A DNA stretch of 64,000 nucleotides from Mycolicibacter senuensis. GTDB taxonomy: Bacteria > Actinomycetota > Actinomycetes > Mycobacteriales > Mycobacteriaceae. Where the stretch lies: contig NZ_LQPS01000046.1 of NCBI RefSeq assembly GCF_002101885.1, positions 1 to 64,000 on the forward strand. The letters are read 5' to 3'. This document shows, piece by piece, positions 16,203-24,550 of this stretch. How positions within the stretch are numbered: position 1 is the first letter of the stretch; every line of letters starts with the position of its first letter. Below the pieces are notes generated by a model that made no database searches, had not been told where the DNA came from, and was given only the letters and a program-made list of their open reading frames with translations. Position numbers and translations under genes: made by a program.

Positions 16203-17735
16203 ATGACTGACCTCGACCAGACGGCCGCCATGGCGTTGGAACGCAGCTGCTCGGTCACCGCGGTCGCGCTGAGCGAGGAGAACCGCGCCGGTGTGCGGCT
16301 GGTCACCGGCGACCACCGCGGATTCGGCCTCAGCACATCGCGCAGTCACGTGCACGTGCCCTACCCGCCATTGCGGGCCGACTGGACCCGGCGATCGTTG
16401 ACCTGCGGGATCGCCCTGCAATGCGCATCGTCGAAGGACCGGCTGGGCCAGTACCGGATCAACGAACTGTCGGCACGCGAACTGCGGGCGCTGACCGTCG
16501 TGGAAGCCGGCGTCGCCCTGGGCTGGATCGCGGCGCGGTGGCCGGGCCTGATGCCCGAGTTCGGCCGTCTGCTACCAGAACTCGCGCCGGCAGACCCGCA
16601 GCTCGAGGCGCGAGACATGATCGGTCGGGCCATCGAGGCGGCCCGGGGATCGGATCAGGCGGAGCTCGACCCGCTGCTGGGCCGGCTGCCGGCGATCTAC
16701 ACAGCGCCCACCGGGCTGACCGACAGACTGCGGCGGCAGTTCGGCAGGATGCCCTGGACCACGACGCAAAAGCGGATGCCGCGACCGTACTCGGTGCCCG
16801 TCGGCGGTGACGGTGGAGTACGCAATCCGAACCTGCCTCCGCCGAGCCGACCGCAGGACAACGACACCGATGTCACCCCTGAGCACCGTCCGGGAATCCC
16901 GTATCCGGAGTGGAACTCCTGGACTGAGCGCCTGATGACCGACCACGTGGCCGTTGTGGAGTTGGCGCGTGACCGACGAGTCGGTGCCCCCACCACGACC
17001 TCGGCTGACCTGCGCAAGTGGTTTCAGGAGGACACCCATCGAGCGATGGTCAACCGGCTCGAGGATGGGTCGGATCTCGATATCGACCAGTACGTCCGAC
17101 ATTACGTCGACCTGCGCACCGGAGAGGCCGGCGAGCCCCGACTGTTCCGCCACCTGTTGCCGTGTGACCGCGATGTCAGCACCGCGTTGCTGCTCGACGG
17201 CAGCTCCTCACTGGGGGTACACGGGGGACGGGTGTTCCGGCTCGAGCTGGCCTGCGCGGATGCGTTGTCCCGCGCAATGACTCACGCGCGTGAGCGGCAC
17301 GGCATCTTCGTGTTCACCGGTAACACCAGACATCGGGTGGAAGTCCGTTGCCTGAAGGACTTTCCGGAGGCCCGCTTCGTCCCGCCGAGCGGAATGGGGT
17401 TGTCCGCCGGTGGTTACACCCGCCTCGGCGCCCCGATCCGGCATCTGACCAGCCGACTGCTCGACCAGCCCTCGGAGCGCCGGCTGCTCATCATCATCGG
17501 CGACGGGATGATCTCCGACGAAGGCTACGAGGGTAGGTACGCCTGGTCGGATGCTGCGCATGCGGTGGAGGAGGCCAACGAGGCCGGTGTGTCGGTCTAC
17601 TACGTGGGCGTCGGGCCGACACGCGTCGACCCGTTGCCCGAGGTTTTCGGACCCAAACGCTCACAACGGATCAGCCGGGTGGAAGAACTGCCACGCGTAC
17701 TGGCACGCGTCCACCGCGAACTGATCAGTACGTAA
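16203..17735 (+). CDS. NorD/CbbO-like von Willebrand factor A domain protein
   Basis: 510 aa. The C-terminal vWA domain has a MIDAS set: DGSSS (332-336), Thr in GGYTRLG (about 406) and Asp in IIIGDGMIS (about 434). A YPEWNSW motif (about 234-240), typical of the NorD/CbbO group, precedes it. These proteins work with a MoxR/NorQ/CbbQ AAA+ ATPase as a chaperone-like activator of a target metalloenzyme such as nitric oxide reductase or Rubisco. The NorQ-like ATPase gene follows 12 nt downstream. No norBC or cbbLS genes are present, so the target is probably the membrane proteins of this cluster. Confidence 0.9.
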   Translation: MTDLDQTAAMALERSCSVTAVALSEENRAGVRLVTGDHRGFGLSTSRSHVHVPYPPLRADWTRRSLTCGIALQCASSKDRLGQYRINELSARELRALTVVEAGVALGWIAARWPGLMPEFGRLLPELAPADPQLEARDMIGRAIEAARGSDQAELDPLLGRLPAIYTAPTGLTDRLRRQFGRMPWTTTQKRMPRPYSVPVGGDGGVRNPNLPPPSRPQDNDTDVTPEHRPGIPYPEWNSWTERLMTDHVAVVELARDRRVGAPTTTSADLRKWFQEDTHRAMVNRLEDGSDLDIDQYVRHYVDLRTGEAGEPRLFRHLLPCDRDVSTALLLDGSSSLGVHGGRVFRLELACADALSRAMTHARERHGIFVFTGNTRHRVEVRCLKDFPEARFVPPSGMGLSAGGYTRLGAPIRHLTSRLLDQPSERRLLIIIGDGMISDEGYEGRYAWSDAAHAVEEANEAGVSVYYVGVGPTRVDPLPEVFGPKRSQRISRVEELPRVLARVHRELIST

Positions 17736-17747
17736 GAGAGGAGCCAC

Positions 17748-18539
17748 ATGAGCAGCGACATATATTATTCGAACGCAAACGAGGTCCGACTCTTCGAGCA
17801 GGCCTTCACTCGGAAGATCCCGGTGATGCTGACCGGCCCGACCGGCTGCGGCAAGACCCGGTTCGTCGAGCATATGGGATCACTGCTGGGGCGGCCCGTC
17901 ATCACCATCAGCTGCCATGACGACCTGACCAGCTCAGATCTCGTCGGACGGTTCATGGTGACCGGCGGTGACGTCATTTGGACCGACGGGCCACTGACCA
18001 GGGCGGTCAAGACCGGTGCCATCTGCTACCTCGACGAGGTGGTGGAGGCGCGTCACGACTCACTGGCGATTCTGCACTCGCTCACCGATCATCGGCGCAC
18101 CCTGTATCTGGATCGGGCCGACGAAGTGGTCCGGGCGCCAGACGATTTCATGCTCGTGTGCTCCTACAACCCGGCGTACCGGAGTTCGTTGAAGGAGCTC
18201 AAACCGTCGTTCCGGCAGCGCTTCGCCACCTTGCCGATGACCTACCTTCCTCCCGAACGGGAGGCGCAGGCCGTCGTCGCGGAGACCGGTATCGAACTCG
18301 CCGCCGCGCAGCGACTCGTGCAGTGCGCCATCGCCATCCGCACCGCCGATGAGGCGTTCCACTTCGAGCCGCCGTCGACCCGGGTCCTGGTCACCGCAGC
18401 ACAGCTCATCGCGGCCGGTGCCGGCGAATTGGAAGCGGCCGAAGCGTGCATCCTCGCGCCGCTGAGCACCGATGGTGCCATCAGTGAAGGGCTGCGCGAG
18501 ATCGCGGCCGCAAGTCTGCTCGACGTCGACAAACTCTAG
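17748..18539 (+). CDS. NorQ/CbbQ-type MoxR AAA+ ATPase
   Basis: 263 aa. Walker A is GPTGCGKT (30-37), Walker B is ICYLDEVVEA (about 92-101), a sensor-like Asn lies in CSYNPAY, and arginine-finger candidates lie in KPSFRQRFATL. The C-terminal lid follows the CbbQ/NorQ pattern. It would form a hexamer that uses ATP to remodel a client together with the vWA partner. Preceded by GAGAGGAGCC. A 43-aa membrane protein gene starts 14 nt after its stop. Confidence 0.93.
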   Translation: MSSDIYYSNANEVRLFEQAFTRKIPVMLTGPTGCGKTRFVEHMGSLLGRPVITISCHDDLTSSDLVGRFMVTGGDVIWTDGPLTRAVKTGAICYLDEVVEARHDSLAILHSLTDHRRTLYLDRADEVVRAPDDFMLVCSYNPAYRSSLKELKPSFRQRFATLPMTYLPPEREAQAVVAETGIELAAAQRLVQCAIAIRTADEAFHFEPPSTRVLVTAAQLIAAGAGELEAAEACILAPLSTDGAISEGLREIAAASLLDVDKL

Positions 18540-18553
18540 AAAGGACATCCGAA

Positions 18554-18685
18554 ATGGCCGACCAGCGAGAGCAGAAACGCAAAAGGGCCCTGATCGTCTT
18601 CCAGATCGTCATCTACGGCTATTTGCTCACGATGTTCCTGATCCAGCTGTACATGTCGTTCGAACGGGGCTGGTGGTACCTGTGA
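18554..18685 (+). CDS. 43-aa single-span membrane microprotein
   Basis: 43 aa: a basic N-terminus (REQKRKR), then one hydrophobic span (about residues 12-33, with IVFQIVIYGYLLTMFLIQLY), ending ERGWWYL. The ribosome site is AAAGGAC before the ATG at 18554. Its TGA overlaps the GTG of the second six-span protein (GTGA), which strongly supports translation and coupling. Unrecognised; probably an accessory subunit paired with paralogue B, as the 34-aa protein may be for the other components. Confidence 0.75.
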   Translation: MADQREQKRKRALIVFQIVIYGYLLTMFLIQLYMSFERGWWYL

Positions 18686-19368
18686 CCACCACCGATCCAC
18701 CGGTCGGTCTGGACGAGCATCAGGAGCAGTCCAGGCTCGCCCAGTGGCAGGCCGACAAATGGATGATCGTCGGGGCTGCACTCATGGGCATGTGGGCGCC
18801 CGGGTTGATCGGCTTCCCGATCTTCATGCGCGGGGTGTGGTTGCAGCGCGAAGCCCAGCGGGCGGGACTGTCGGTGCGGCCCATGATCGTTACCCTGATC
18901 GGTTATCTGGTGCTGATCGACGGCATGCTCAACAGCCTGGGCTGGTCCCTGGATCTGGTCGCCAACCACACCCTGATCAACCGGGTGCTGCTGATCGGCT
19001 GGGGCCACATGTTCGACGCCGGCTATTTCTGGCACTACAACGAACTGTGGGTCGGCGGTGCCGCCGGACCGGGGGAGAAGTCCATGGTCTTCGGCATGAT
19101 CCTGACGGTGTTCGCGATGCGCTGCGCGGCCGCGATCGGCTTCTTGCAGATGAAACGCTGGGGCCACCAATGGATGATCGTCACCTGCTGGATGGGTGTG
19201 CTGATCTGGGTTCTGTATGTCTTCAACATGACCATGTTCGCCGACGTGCGCTTTTCCGGGGTGATCTTCCCGGTCATCGGCTGGTGGCTCTACGACATCT
19301 TCTACATCACCCCCTTCCTCGCCATCCCGTATCTGCACACGGTGAACCGCGAAATCTTCACCGACTGA
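18682..19368 (+). CDS. Polytopic membrane protein of unknown function, paralogue B
   Basis: 228 aa and clearly paralogous to the protein at 15132 along its whole length. Shared blocks include the RLAQ-QADKW start, MFDAGYFWHYNELWVGGAAG, FLQMKRWGHQWM and the terminal PYLHTVNREIFTD. About six spans are predicted. The GTG start at 18682 overlaps the stop of the 43-aa gene; a longer in-frame extension upstream would run through that gene and the AAA+ gene and is unlikely. The shared Asp/His/Glu residues around the third span are good metal-ligand candidates. Function unknown. Confidence 0.85.
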   Translation: MTTTDPPVGLDEHQEQSRLAQWQADKWMIVGAALMGMWAPGLIGFPIFMRGVWLQREAQRAGLSVRPMIVTLIGYLVLIDGMLNSLGWSLDLVANHTLINRVLLIGWGHMFDAGYFWHYNELWVGGAAGPGEKSMVFGMILTVFAMRCAAAIGFLQMKRWGHQWMIVTCWMGVLIWVLYVFNMTMFADVRFSGVIFPVIGWWLYDIFYITPFLAIPYLHTVNREIFTD

Positions 19369-19383
19369 TCAAGGAGCACAACC

Positions 19384-19788
19384 ATGGAAACCGCTGCCGC
19401 CGAGGACTTGCCACCGGGCACCACGCCCTACTACGCGCGCATGCACACCTGGATCAAGCGTGCCACTTTGGTGTGCCTGGTCGCACTGGTCATCGAAGGC
19501 GCCTTCACTTTGCCGTTCATGGCGGTCTACTACGGTTACCCGACGCTGAGCCTCACCCAGATCTGCAGTGAGCTGCTCAAAGTGCGCTACTCCGACGACA
19601 CCCTTGAGTGCAAGTACCCCTACCCGCCGCTCGGACCTCCGGAGGGGGCCGAGGCCAAGGGCACCGCCAAGGACATCTGGGGGATTCAGCCCGTCCCGCA
19701 GTATGACCGGCTCGGCTTCCGGGAACTGGTCGACCGGTACGAGGCCCGGCTGGCCAGACAACAAGCAGCACAACAGCAGGGCGGTTGA
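19384..19788 (+). CDS. Single-span membrane protein with extracytoplasmic domain, unknown
   Basis: 134 aa. One transmembrane segment at about 26-50 (TLVCLVALVIEGAFTLPFMA) follows a 25-residue N-terminus. The remaining 80 residues carry Cys61 and Cys76, which could form a disulfide or bind metal or heme, and a Pro-rich stretch. AAGGAG precedes the ATG. It follows paralogue B by 15 nt and is followed by the P450 within 2 nt, so it belongs to the same unit. No family recognised. Confidence 0.8.
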   Translation: METAAAEDLPPGTTPYYARMHTWIKRATLVCLVALVIEGAFTLPFMAVYYGYPTLSLTQICSELLKVRYSDDTLECKYPYPPLGPPEGAEAKGTAKDIWGIQPVPQYDRLGFRELVDRYEARLARQQAAQQQGG

Positions 19789-19790
19789 GG

Positions 19791-20957
19791 GTGCCGGGCA
19801 CGGCACTGCCGCACTTCGCCTACGCCGACCTGCCGATGGCCGACGATCGGGGTAAAGGCTGGGCGGCGCTGCGCGATCTCGGGCCCGTGGTGTACGGCGA
19901 GGGTGCCTACTACCTCACCCGACGCGATGATGCGCTTGCCGCGCTGCGTAACTGGGAGGTCTTCTCCTCGAGAATCCCCTACGGCGACATGATCAGCCCG
20001 GTTCCGTTGGTGCCATTGGGCTTCGACCCGCCCGACCACACCCGGTACCGGCAGCTGCTGCATCGCTACTTCAGCCCCCAGGCCCTGATGGCCATGCTGC
20101 CCTCGCTGCAGTCGCAGGCCGCCGAGATCATCTCCGAGATCGCCGAGCAAGATCGGTGTGAGGTGATGGCCGAATTGGCCACCCCCTACCCCTCGCAGGT
20201 GTTCCTCACACTGTTCGGTCTGCCCCTCGAGGATCGGGACCGCCTGGTCGCTTGGAAAGACGCGATCATCGCGTTGAGTCTGACCGACGACCCCGCCAGC
20301 GTGGATCTCACCCCGACGGTGGAACTGTTCGGCTACCTCACCGAAGCGGTTGCGCGGCAACGCAAGGAACCGCATCCCGGCATTCTCTCGGAATTATTGC
20401 GCGGCGCAGACCCGCTCGACGACAACGAGGCCACCGGACTGTCCCTGGTGTTCGTGCTGGCCGGGCTGGACACCGTCACCGCAATGATCGGTACGACGAT
20501 GCTGGAACTGGCCCGCCGACCCGGGTTGCGTGCGGCATTGCGCGACGATCCCGACGGTGTCGCGGTCTTCGTCGAGGAGATGATCCGCCTCGAACCTGCG
20601 GCACCCGTCGTCGGGAGAGCGACCACCCGCCCGGTCACCATCGCCGGCGTCGAGATTCCCGCGGGCGCCCAGGTCCGCCTCTGCCTCGGTGCGATCAATC
20701 GAGACGGCAGCGACGAGCTTTCCGGGAACGAACTCGTCCTCGACGGAAAGGTGCACAAACACTGGGGGTTCGGCGGCGGGCCACACCGCTGTCTGGGATC
20801 ACACCTCGCCCGTATGGAGCTCAAGCTCGTGGTCTCAGAATGGCTGGCCCGCATTCCCGATTTCGGGCTCGCGCCGGGTTTCGTACCAGAGATCACCTGG
20901 CCGTCGGCGACGTGCGGGCTGCCCACGCTGCCGCTCAGGCTCGGGCCGCACTCATGA
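19791..20957 (+). CDS. Cytochrome P450
   Basis: 388 aa. The I-helix AGLDT, ExxR in EEMIR and heme loop GFGGGPHRCLGSHLARME (thiolate Cys at about 334) are present. The GTG at 19791 is chosen because AGGGCGG is suitably spaced; a TTG at 19785 is an alternative. It is the last gene of the membrane cluster, 2 nt behind the single-span protein, which suggests that the P450 and the membrane complex act on the same substrate. Its end overlaps the convergent ligase by 6 nt. Confidence 0.93.
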   Translation: MPGTALPHFAYADLPMADDRGKGWAALRDLGPVVYGEGAYYLTRRDDALAALRNWEVFSSRIPYGDMISPVPLVPLGFDPPDHTRYRQLLHRYFSPQALMAMLPSLQSQAAEIISEIAEQDRCEVMAELATPYPSQVFLTLFGLPLEDRDRLVAWKDAIIALSLTDDPASVDLTPTVELFGYLTEAVARQRKEPHPGILSELLRGADPLDDNEATGLSLVFVLAGLDTVTAMIGTTMLELARRPGLRAALRDDPDGVAVFVEEMIRLEPAAPVVGRATTRPVTIAGVEIPAGAQVRLCLGAINRDGSDELSGNELVLDGKVHKHWGFGGGPHRCLGSHLARMELKLVVSEWLARIPDFGLAPGFVPEITWPSATCGLPTLPLRLGPHS

Positions 20958-22430
20958 CCGACGCGGCTCGAACAGCGCGGCGACCTCGGCGGGCCGCACT
21001 TTGAGCGCGGCATTGCGCGGCAGTTGTTCGACGACGACGATCGCCACCGGCATATGATGGCTGGGCAACGTTTCGCGGACCAGCGTCATCAGCTCCTCGG
21101 CCGAGGGGGTGGCGCCACTGTGCCGCAGTTCGACTGCGGCCGCCGGAACCTGGCCCAGTCTGGCATCGGAGATGCCGACCACGCAGGCGTCGCGTACCGC
21201 CGGATGTGACATCAGCACCGCGCGCACCGTTTCCGGCAGGATCTTGAAACCGCCGCGGTTGATCGCGCCATCCGCGCGCCCGTGAATCGTGACGAAACCG
21301 TCGGCATCCACCGAGGCGAGATCAGTGGTGCGGATCCACTCCGGTCCGATCACCTGCACCCGGGCCTCGAGAAGACCGCGCTTACCGATCGGCAGTACCG
21401 CGCCGGTGTCCGCATCCACGATGCGAACCTGCACGCCCGGCAGTGGCCTGCCCGAGCTCGCCGGTCTGGTGTCGCGGTATCGCCGGTATAGCTCCGGCGT
21501 CCAGGCGCAGACCGAGCCGGCGAATTCCGTGGCACCGTACGCCCAGAGCAACGGTATGCCGTAGCGGCTCTCGAATTCCTCGCGTAACCGCGGCGCCAGC
21601 GGGCCGGACCCGCCGGGCAGGTACTCCAGCGAGGCCAGATCTGTTTTGGCGACGCCGGCGTCGAGCAGCATTCGCAGTATCGCGGGCTGGACGCCGGTCC
21701 GCCTGATCGCATAGGTCTTGACCGCCCGCACCCACTCGTCGACGGTGAACTTCTCCAGCAGCACCACCCGCCTGCCGACGTAGGGCCCGGCCAGCAGCTG
21801 GCAGATTCCGATGCTGCCGAACGGCCAATACACCAGTTCGGGAGGATCGTCGGGGGACGGGTGCTGCCCCACGGTCATGGTCAGCACGGTGTGCTGCAGT
21901 GCCGACGTCGATACCCGCACCCGTTTGGGCGCCCCGGTGGTGCCGCTGGTCAGGAGGTGCAGCCCAGGGGCGAGCCTACCGCCGGATGCTGCGTCGCCGA
22001 CTTGCCGTCGCACGGCGATGGTTTCGACAGCGAGCGGCTCGGGAATCAGCCCGATTCCGGCCGATCCGATGTGCGTGACGGCGTCGCGTACCGGCGCGGT
22101 CCAGTCCTGCTGGTCGGCCAGGATCGCCGGCAGCCGCAGCGCGGTGATGTCGCGGGCAATGGATTCCGGTGATTGGTAGGAGTAGATCATCGCGACCGGA
22201 CGGCCGGCGGCGATGAAGCCGAGGATGGCCGCGGCGTGCGGGACCCGGTTGCGCACCACCATGCCGACCGGCTCACCCGGGCCGATCCCCGCCCTGGCCA
22301 GGTGGTCATCGACCGATGCGATATAGCCGGTGATGTCGTTGCCGGAGTACCACTTTCGTTCGAACTCGATGCACGGTGCCGCACCGTAGCTGTTCAGGCC
22401 CGCGGACAGCGCCGCGCAGAACCGGTCCAT
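20952..22430 (-). CDS. AMP-forming acyl-CoA synthetase-like protein
   Basis: 492 aa ANL protein. The ATP motif reads LLTSGTTGAPKRVRVS, with Arg after the motif Lys where Gly is usual. Other motifs are AYGATEFAG, WIRTTDLASVD, INRGGFKILPETV and a C-terminal Lys in RNAALKVRPAE, which lacks the typical SGK context. The ligase at 32889 shares the PKR variant and the RTTDLA block, so the two form a subgroup. The ATG at 22430 follows GAGGCGGGA. It lies 7 nt downstream of the SDR in the same orientation. Confidence 0.88.
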   Translation of the reverse strand: MDRFCAALSAGLNSYGAAPCIEFERKWYSGNDITGYIASVDDHLARAGIGPGEPVGMVVRNRVPHAAAILGFIAAGRPVAMIYSYQSPESIARDITALRLPAILADQQDWTAPVRDAVTHIGSAGIGLIPEPLAVETIAVRRQVGDAASGGRLAPGLHLLTSGTTGAPKRVRVSTSALQHTVLTMTVGQHPSPDDPPELVYWPFGSIGICQLLAGPYVGRRVVLLEKFTVDEWVRAVKTYAIRRTGVQPAILRMLLDAGVAKTDLASLEYLPGGSGPLAPRLREEFESRYGIPLLWAYGATEFAGSVCAWTPELYRRYRDTRPASSGRPLPGVQVRIVDADTGAVLPIGKRGLLEARVQVIGPEWIRTTDLASVDADGFVTIHGRADGAINRGGFKILPETVRAVLMSHPAVRDACVVGISDARLGQVPAAAVELRHSGATPSAEELMTLVRETLPSHHMPVAIVVVEQLPRNAALKVRPAEVAALFEPRRS

Positions 22431-22437
22431 TCCCGCC

Positions 22438-23259
22438 TCAGTACTGGGTGCAGCCCTGGTCCACCGGAACCGCGGCGGCAGTGACAAGGTGCGAGTCGTC
22501 GCCGGCCAGCCAGCACACCGTGCCGGCGATGTCCTCCGGTTCGGCTACCCAGGTGGGCAGGAACGGGGTGAGCATCTGCGAGAGCTGCGGATTGGTCTCC
22601 ATGGCTTTGCCCAACGCGCTGACCATGTCGCCGGTGCCCATGTCGGTGTTGACCGGGCCTGGGTGCACGCTGTTGACCCGGATGCCGTGCTTGCCCAGTT
22701 CGGCGGCGAATGCGCGGGCCATTCCGGTGACGGCGTGCTTGCTGGCGGTGTAGTGCACCATGAACGGCTGCATCTTGATGCCGGCCGCCGAACTGATCAG
22801 GATGATCGAGCCGCCGCGCCCCCCGTCGATGATGTGTTGCGCACCGGCCATCACGCTGTTCCAGGTGCCGGTCACATTGATGTCCAGCACATCGCGAAAG
22901 TTCTCCGGGGTGATGGCATCCCAGGCCTGCGGGGCCGCGACACCGGCGTTGGCGACGATGATGTCCAGCCGTCCCAGGGTGGCCACCCCGGCGGCGACGG
23001 CCTCCCGCAGACCGTCGTAGTCGCGGGTGTCGACCACCGCGGACACGATGCGCCGGCCGGTGTCTTCCACCAGGCGCACCGTCTCGGCCAGATCTTCCGG
23101 GCTCGCCGGGTTATACGGCACGCAGTCCGGAAGTTTGCCCGCCACGTCGACGGCGATGATGTCGGCGCCCTCGGCGGCCATCCGCACCGCGTGTGCGCGT
23201 CCCTGCCCGCGCGCCGCGCCGGTGATGAACGCGACCCGGTCGGTCAGTCGTCCCGTCAT
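22438..23259 (-). CDS. Mycofactocin-coupled SDR-family oxidoreductase
   Basis: 273 aa. AFITGAARGQGRAHAVRMA and EGADIIAVDVAG identify the mycofactocin-type SDR subfamily. The catalytic Tyr and Lys are in HYTASKHAV, and the C-terminus is VPVDQGCTQY. The ATG at 23259 has GGAGGGAACG upstream; an in-frame start at 23286 would overlap the FadE. It lies between a FadE and a ligase in one minus-strand unit and probably oxidises an alcohol intermediate. Confidence 0.9.
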   Translation of the reverse strand: MTGRLTDRVAFITGAARGQGRAHAVRMAAEGADIIAVDVAGKLPDCVPYNPASPEDLAETVRLVEDTGRRIVSAVVDTRDYDGLREAVAAGVATLGRLDIIVANAGVAAPQAWDAITPENFRDVLDINVTGTWNSVMAGAQHIIDGGRGGSIILISSAAGIKMQPFMVHYTASKHAVTGMARAFAAELGKHGIRVNSVHPGPVNTDMGTGDMVSALGKAMETNPQLSQMLTPFLPTWVAEPEDIAGTVCWLAGDDSHLVTAAAVPVDQGCTQY

Positions 23260-23282
23260 TAGCCGTTCCCTCCGTTGATGGT

Positions 23283-24446
23283 TCACGCCTGGCGTTGCGC
23301 CGCTTTGACCAGACCCGAGCCGATGATCAGGCGCTGGATCTCGCTGGTGCCTTCATACAGGCGCAGCAGCCGGACATCGCGGTAAATGCGTTCGACCGGA
23401 ACCCCGCGCATGTAACCGGTGCCGCCGTGGATCTGCACCGCGAGATCGGCGACCTTGCCGGCCATCTCGGTGCAGAACAGCTTCGCCGCCGACGGTGCGA
23501 TCCGCCGGTCCTGTTCGGTGACCCACATTCGCGCCGCATCACGGACCATGGCCCGGCCGGCCAATACGCCGGTCTGCTGGTCGGCCAGCATCGCCTGCAC
23601 CAGTTGAAAACTGCCGATCGGTGTGCCGCCCTGGGTGGCGCTGGCGGCATAGCCGACCGACTCGTCGAGGGCGCGCTGGGCGGCGCCCACCGCCAGCGCG
23701 GCGATGTGCACCCGCCCACGCGCCAGCGAGGTCAGTGCGGCCCGGTAGCCGAGGTCCTCGCTACCGCCGACCAGGGTGGCGTCCGAGACGCGAACGTCGG
23801 TGAAGCTCACATCGGCGGTCCAGGCGCCCTCCTGGCCCATCTTGGCGTCCTTGGCGCCCACCTCGACGCCGGCGGCGTCGGCGGGCACCAGGAAGACCGC
23901 GATACCGGCGCCCTGCTCATCGGCCGGGCGGGTGCGCGCGAAGACGATGAACAGATCGGCCGTCGGGGCGTTGGTGATGAACCGCTTCTGTCCGATGATC
24001 AGCCAGTCCGAACCATCGCGGACCGCCTTGGTCAGCAGTCCGGCCGGGTTGGAGCCGGCCCCCGGTTCGGTGAGCGCGAAGGAGGCCACGACGTCACCGG
24101 TGGCAATAGGGGCCAGCCAGCGGCTTTTCTGTTCCTCGGTGCCGAAACCGACCAGCACCTGTCCGGCGATGCCGTTGTTGGTGCCGAACATCGAGCGCAC
24201 CGCCAGCGACGTGTAGCCCAGCTCCATGGCCAGCTCGACGTCCTGGGTGAGGTCAAGCCCCAGCCCGCCCCACTGCTGCGGGATGGCGTAGCCGAACAGG
24301 CCCATGTTCTTCGCCTGTGCGCGCAGGTCGTCGGGAACGCGGTCCTCGGCGAGGATCTCGGCCTCTCGCGGTACGACCGCGGCGCGAACGAAATGGCGGG
24401 TCTGGGCAAGGATCTCGGCGAAATCCTCGTCGCTGACTTCACTCAT
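23283..24446 (-). CDS. Acyl-CoA dehydrogenase (FadE-type)
   Basis: 387 aa. The FAD and substrate motifs are FALTEPGAGSNPAG and QKRFITNAPTADLF; IHGGTGYMRG and the C-terminal LYEGTSEIQRLIIG carry the catalytic-base Glu of the common short- and medium-chain type. It would introduce an alpha,beta double bond into an acyl-CoA. First gene of the FadE-SDR-ligase unit. It diverges from the SDR/thiolase/FadE/GntR unit over about 105 nt that contains a perfect inverted repeat. Confidence 0.94.
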   Translation of the reverse strand: MSEVSDEDFAEILAQTRHFVRAAVVPREAEILAEDRVPDDLRAQAKNMGLFGYAIPQQWGGLGLDLTQDVELAMELGYTSLAVRSMFGTNNGIAGQVLVGFGTEEQKSRWLAPIATGDVVASFALTEPGAGSNPAGLLTKAVRDGSDWLIIGQKRFITNAPTADLFIVFARTRPADEQGAGIAVFLVPADAAGVEVGAKDAKMGQEGAWTADVSFTDVRVSDATLVGGSEDLGYRAALTSLARGRVHIAALAVGAAQRALDESVGYAASATQGGTPIGSFQLVQAMLADQQTGVLAGRAMVRDAARMWVTEQDRRIAPSAAKLFCTEMAGKVADLAVQIHGGTGYMRGVPVERIYRDVRLLRLYEGTSEIQRLIIGSGLVKAAQRQA

Positions 24447-24498
24447 CGACGCCGCTTCTCCTCACGTCCGACACTTGAACGACCCATTACCGCCGACG

Positions 24499-24517
24499 AT
24501 CATATATGAAATATGAT
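24499..24517. promoter_or_regulatory. Perfect inverted repeat in a divergent promoter region
   Basis: ATCATAT and ATATGAT flank a 5-nt spacer, in AT-rich sequence between the divergent FadE (start 24446) and SDR (start 24551). Spacing and AT-rich composition suit a GntR/FadR- or TetR-type operator. The GntR gene at 27779, last in the adjoining unit, is the likeliest binder. Confidence 0.6.
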
Positions 24518-24550
24518 GACGTAAACATCTCACAGAAGGCGGGTGATCGA

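Noticed and set aside
15902..16210. Arg-rich open frame before the vWA gene
   Set aside because: It overlaps the well-supported 34-aa gene in another frame, has no ribosome site and has no domain.
15132..19368. Identification of the six-span proteins as PmoC/AmoC
   Set aside because: Only a short visual likeness around FW...EL; the copper-ligand pattern of PmoC is not reproduced, so homology is not claimed.
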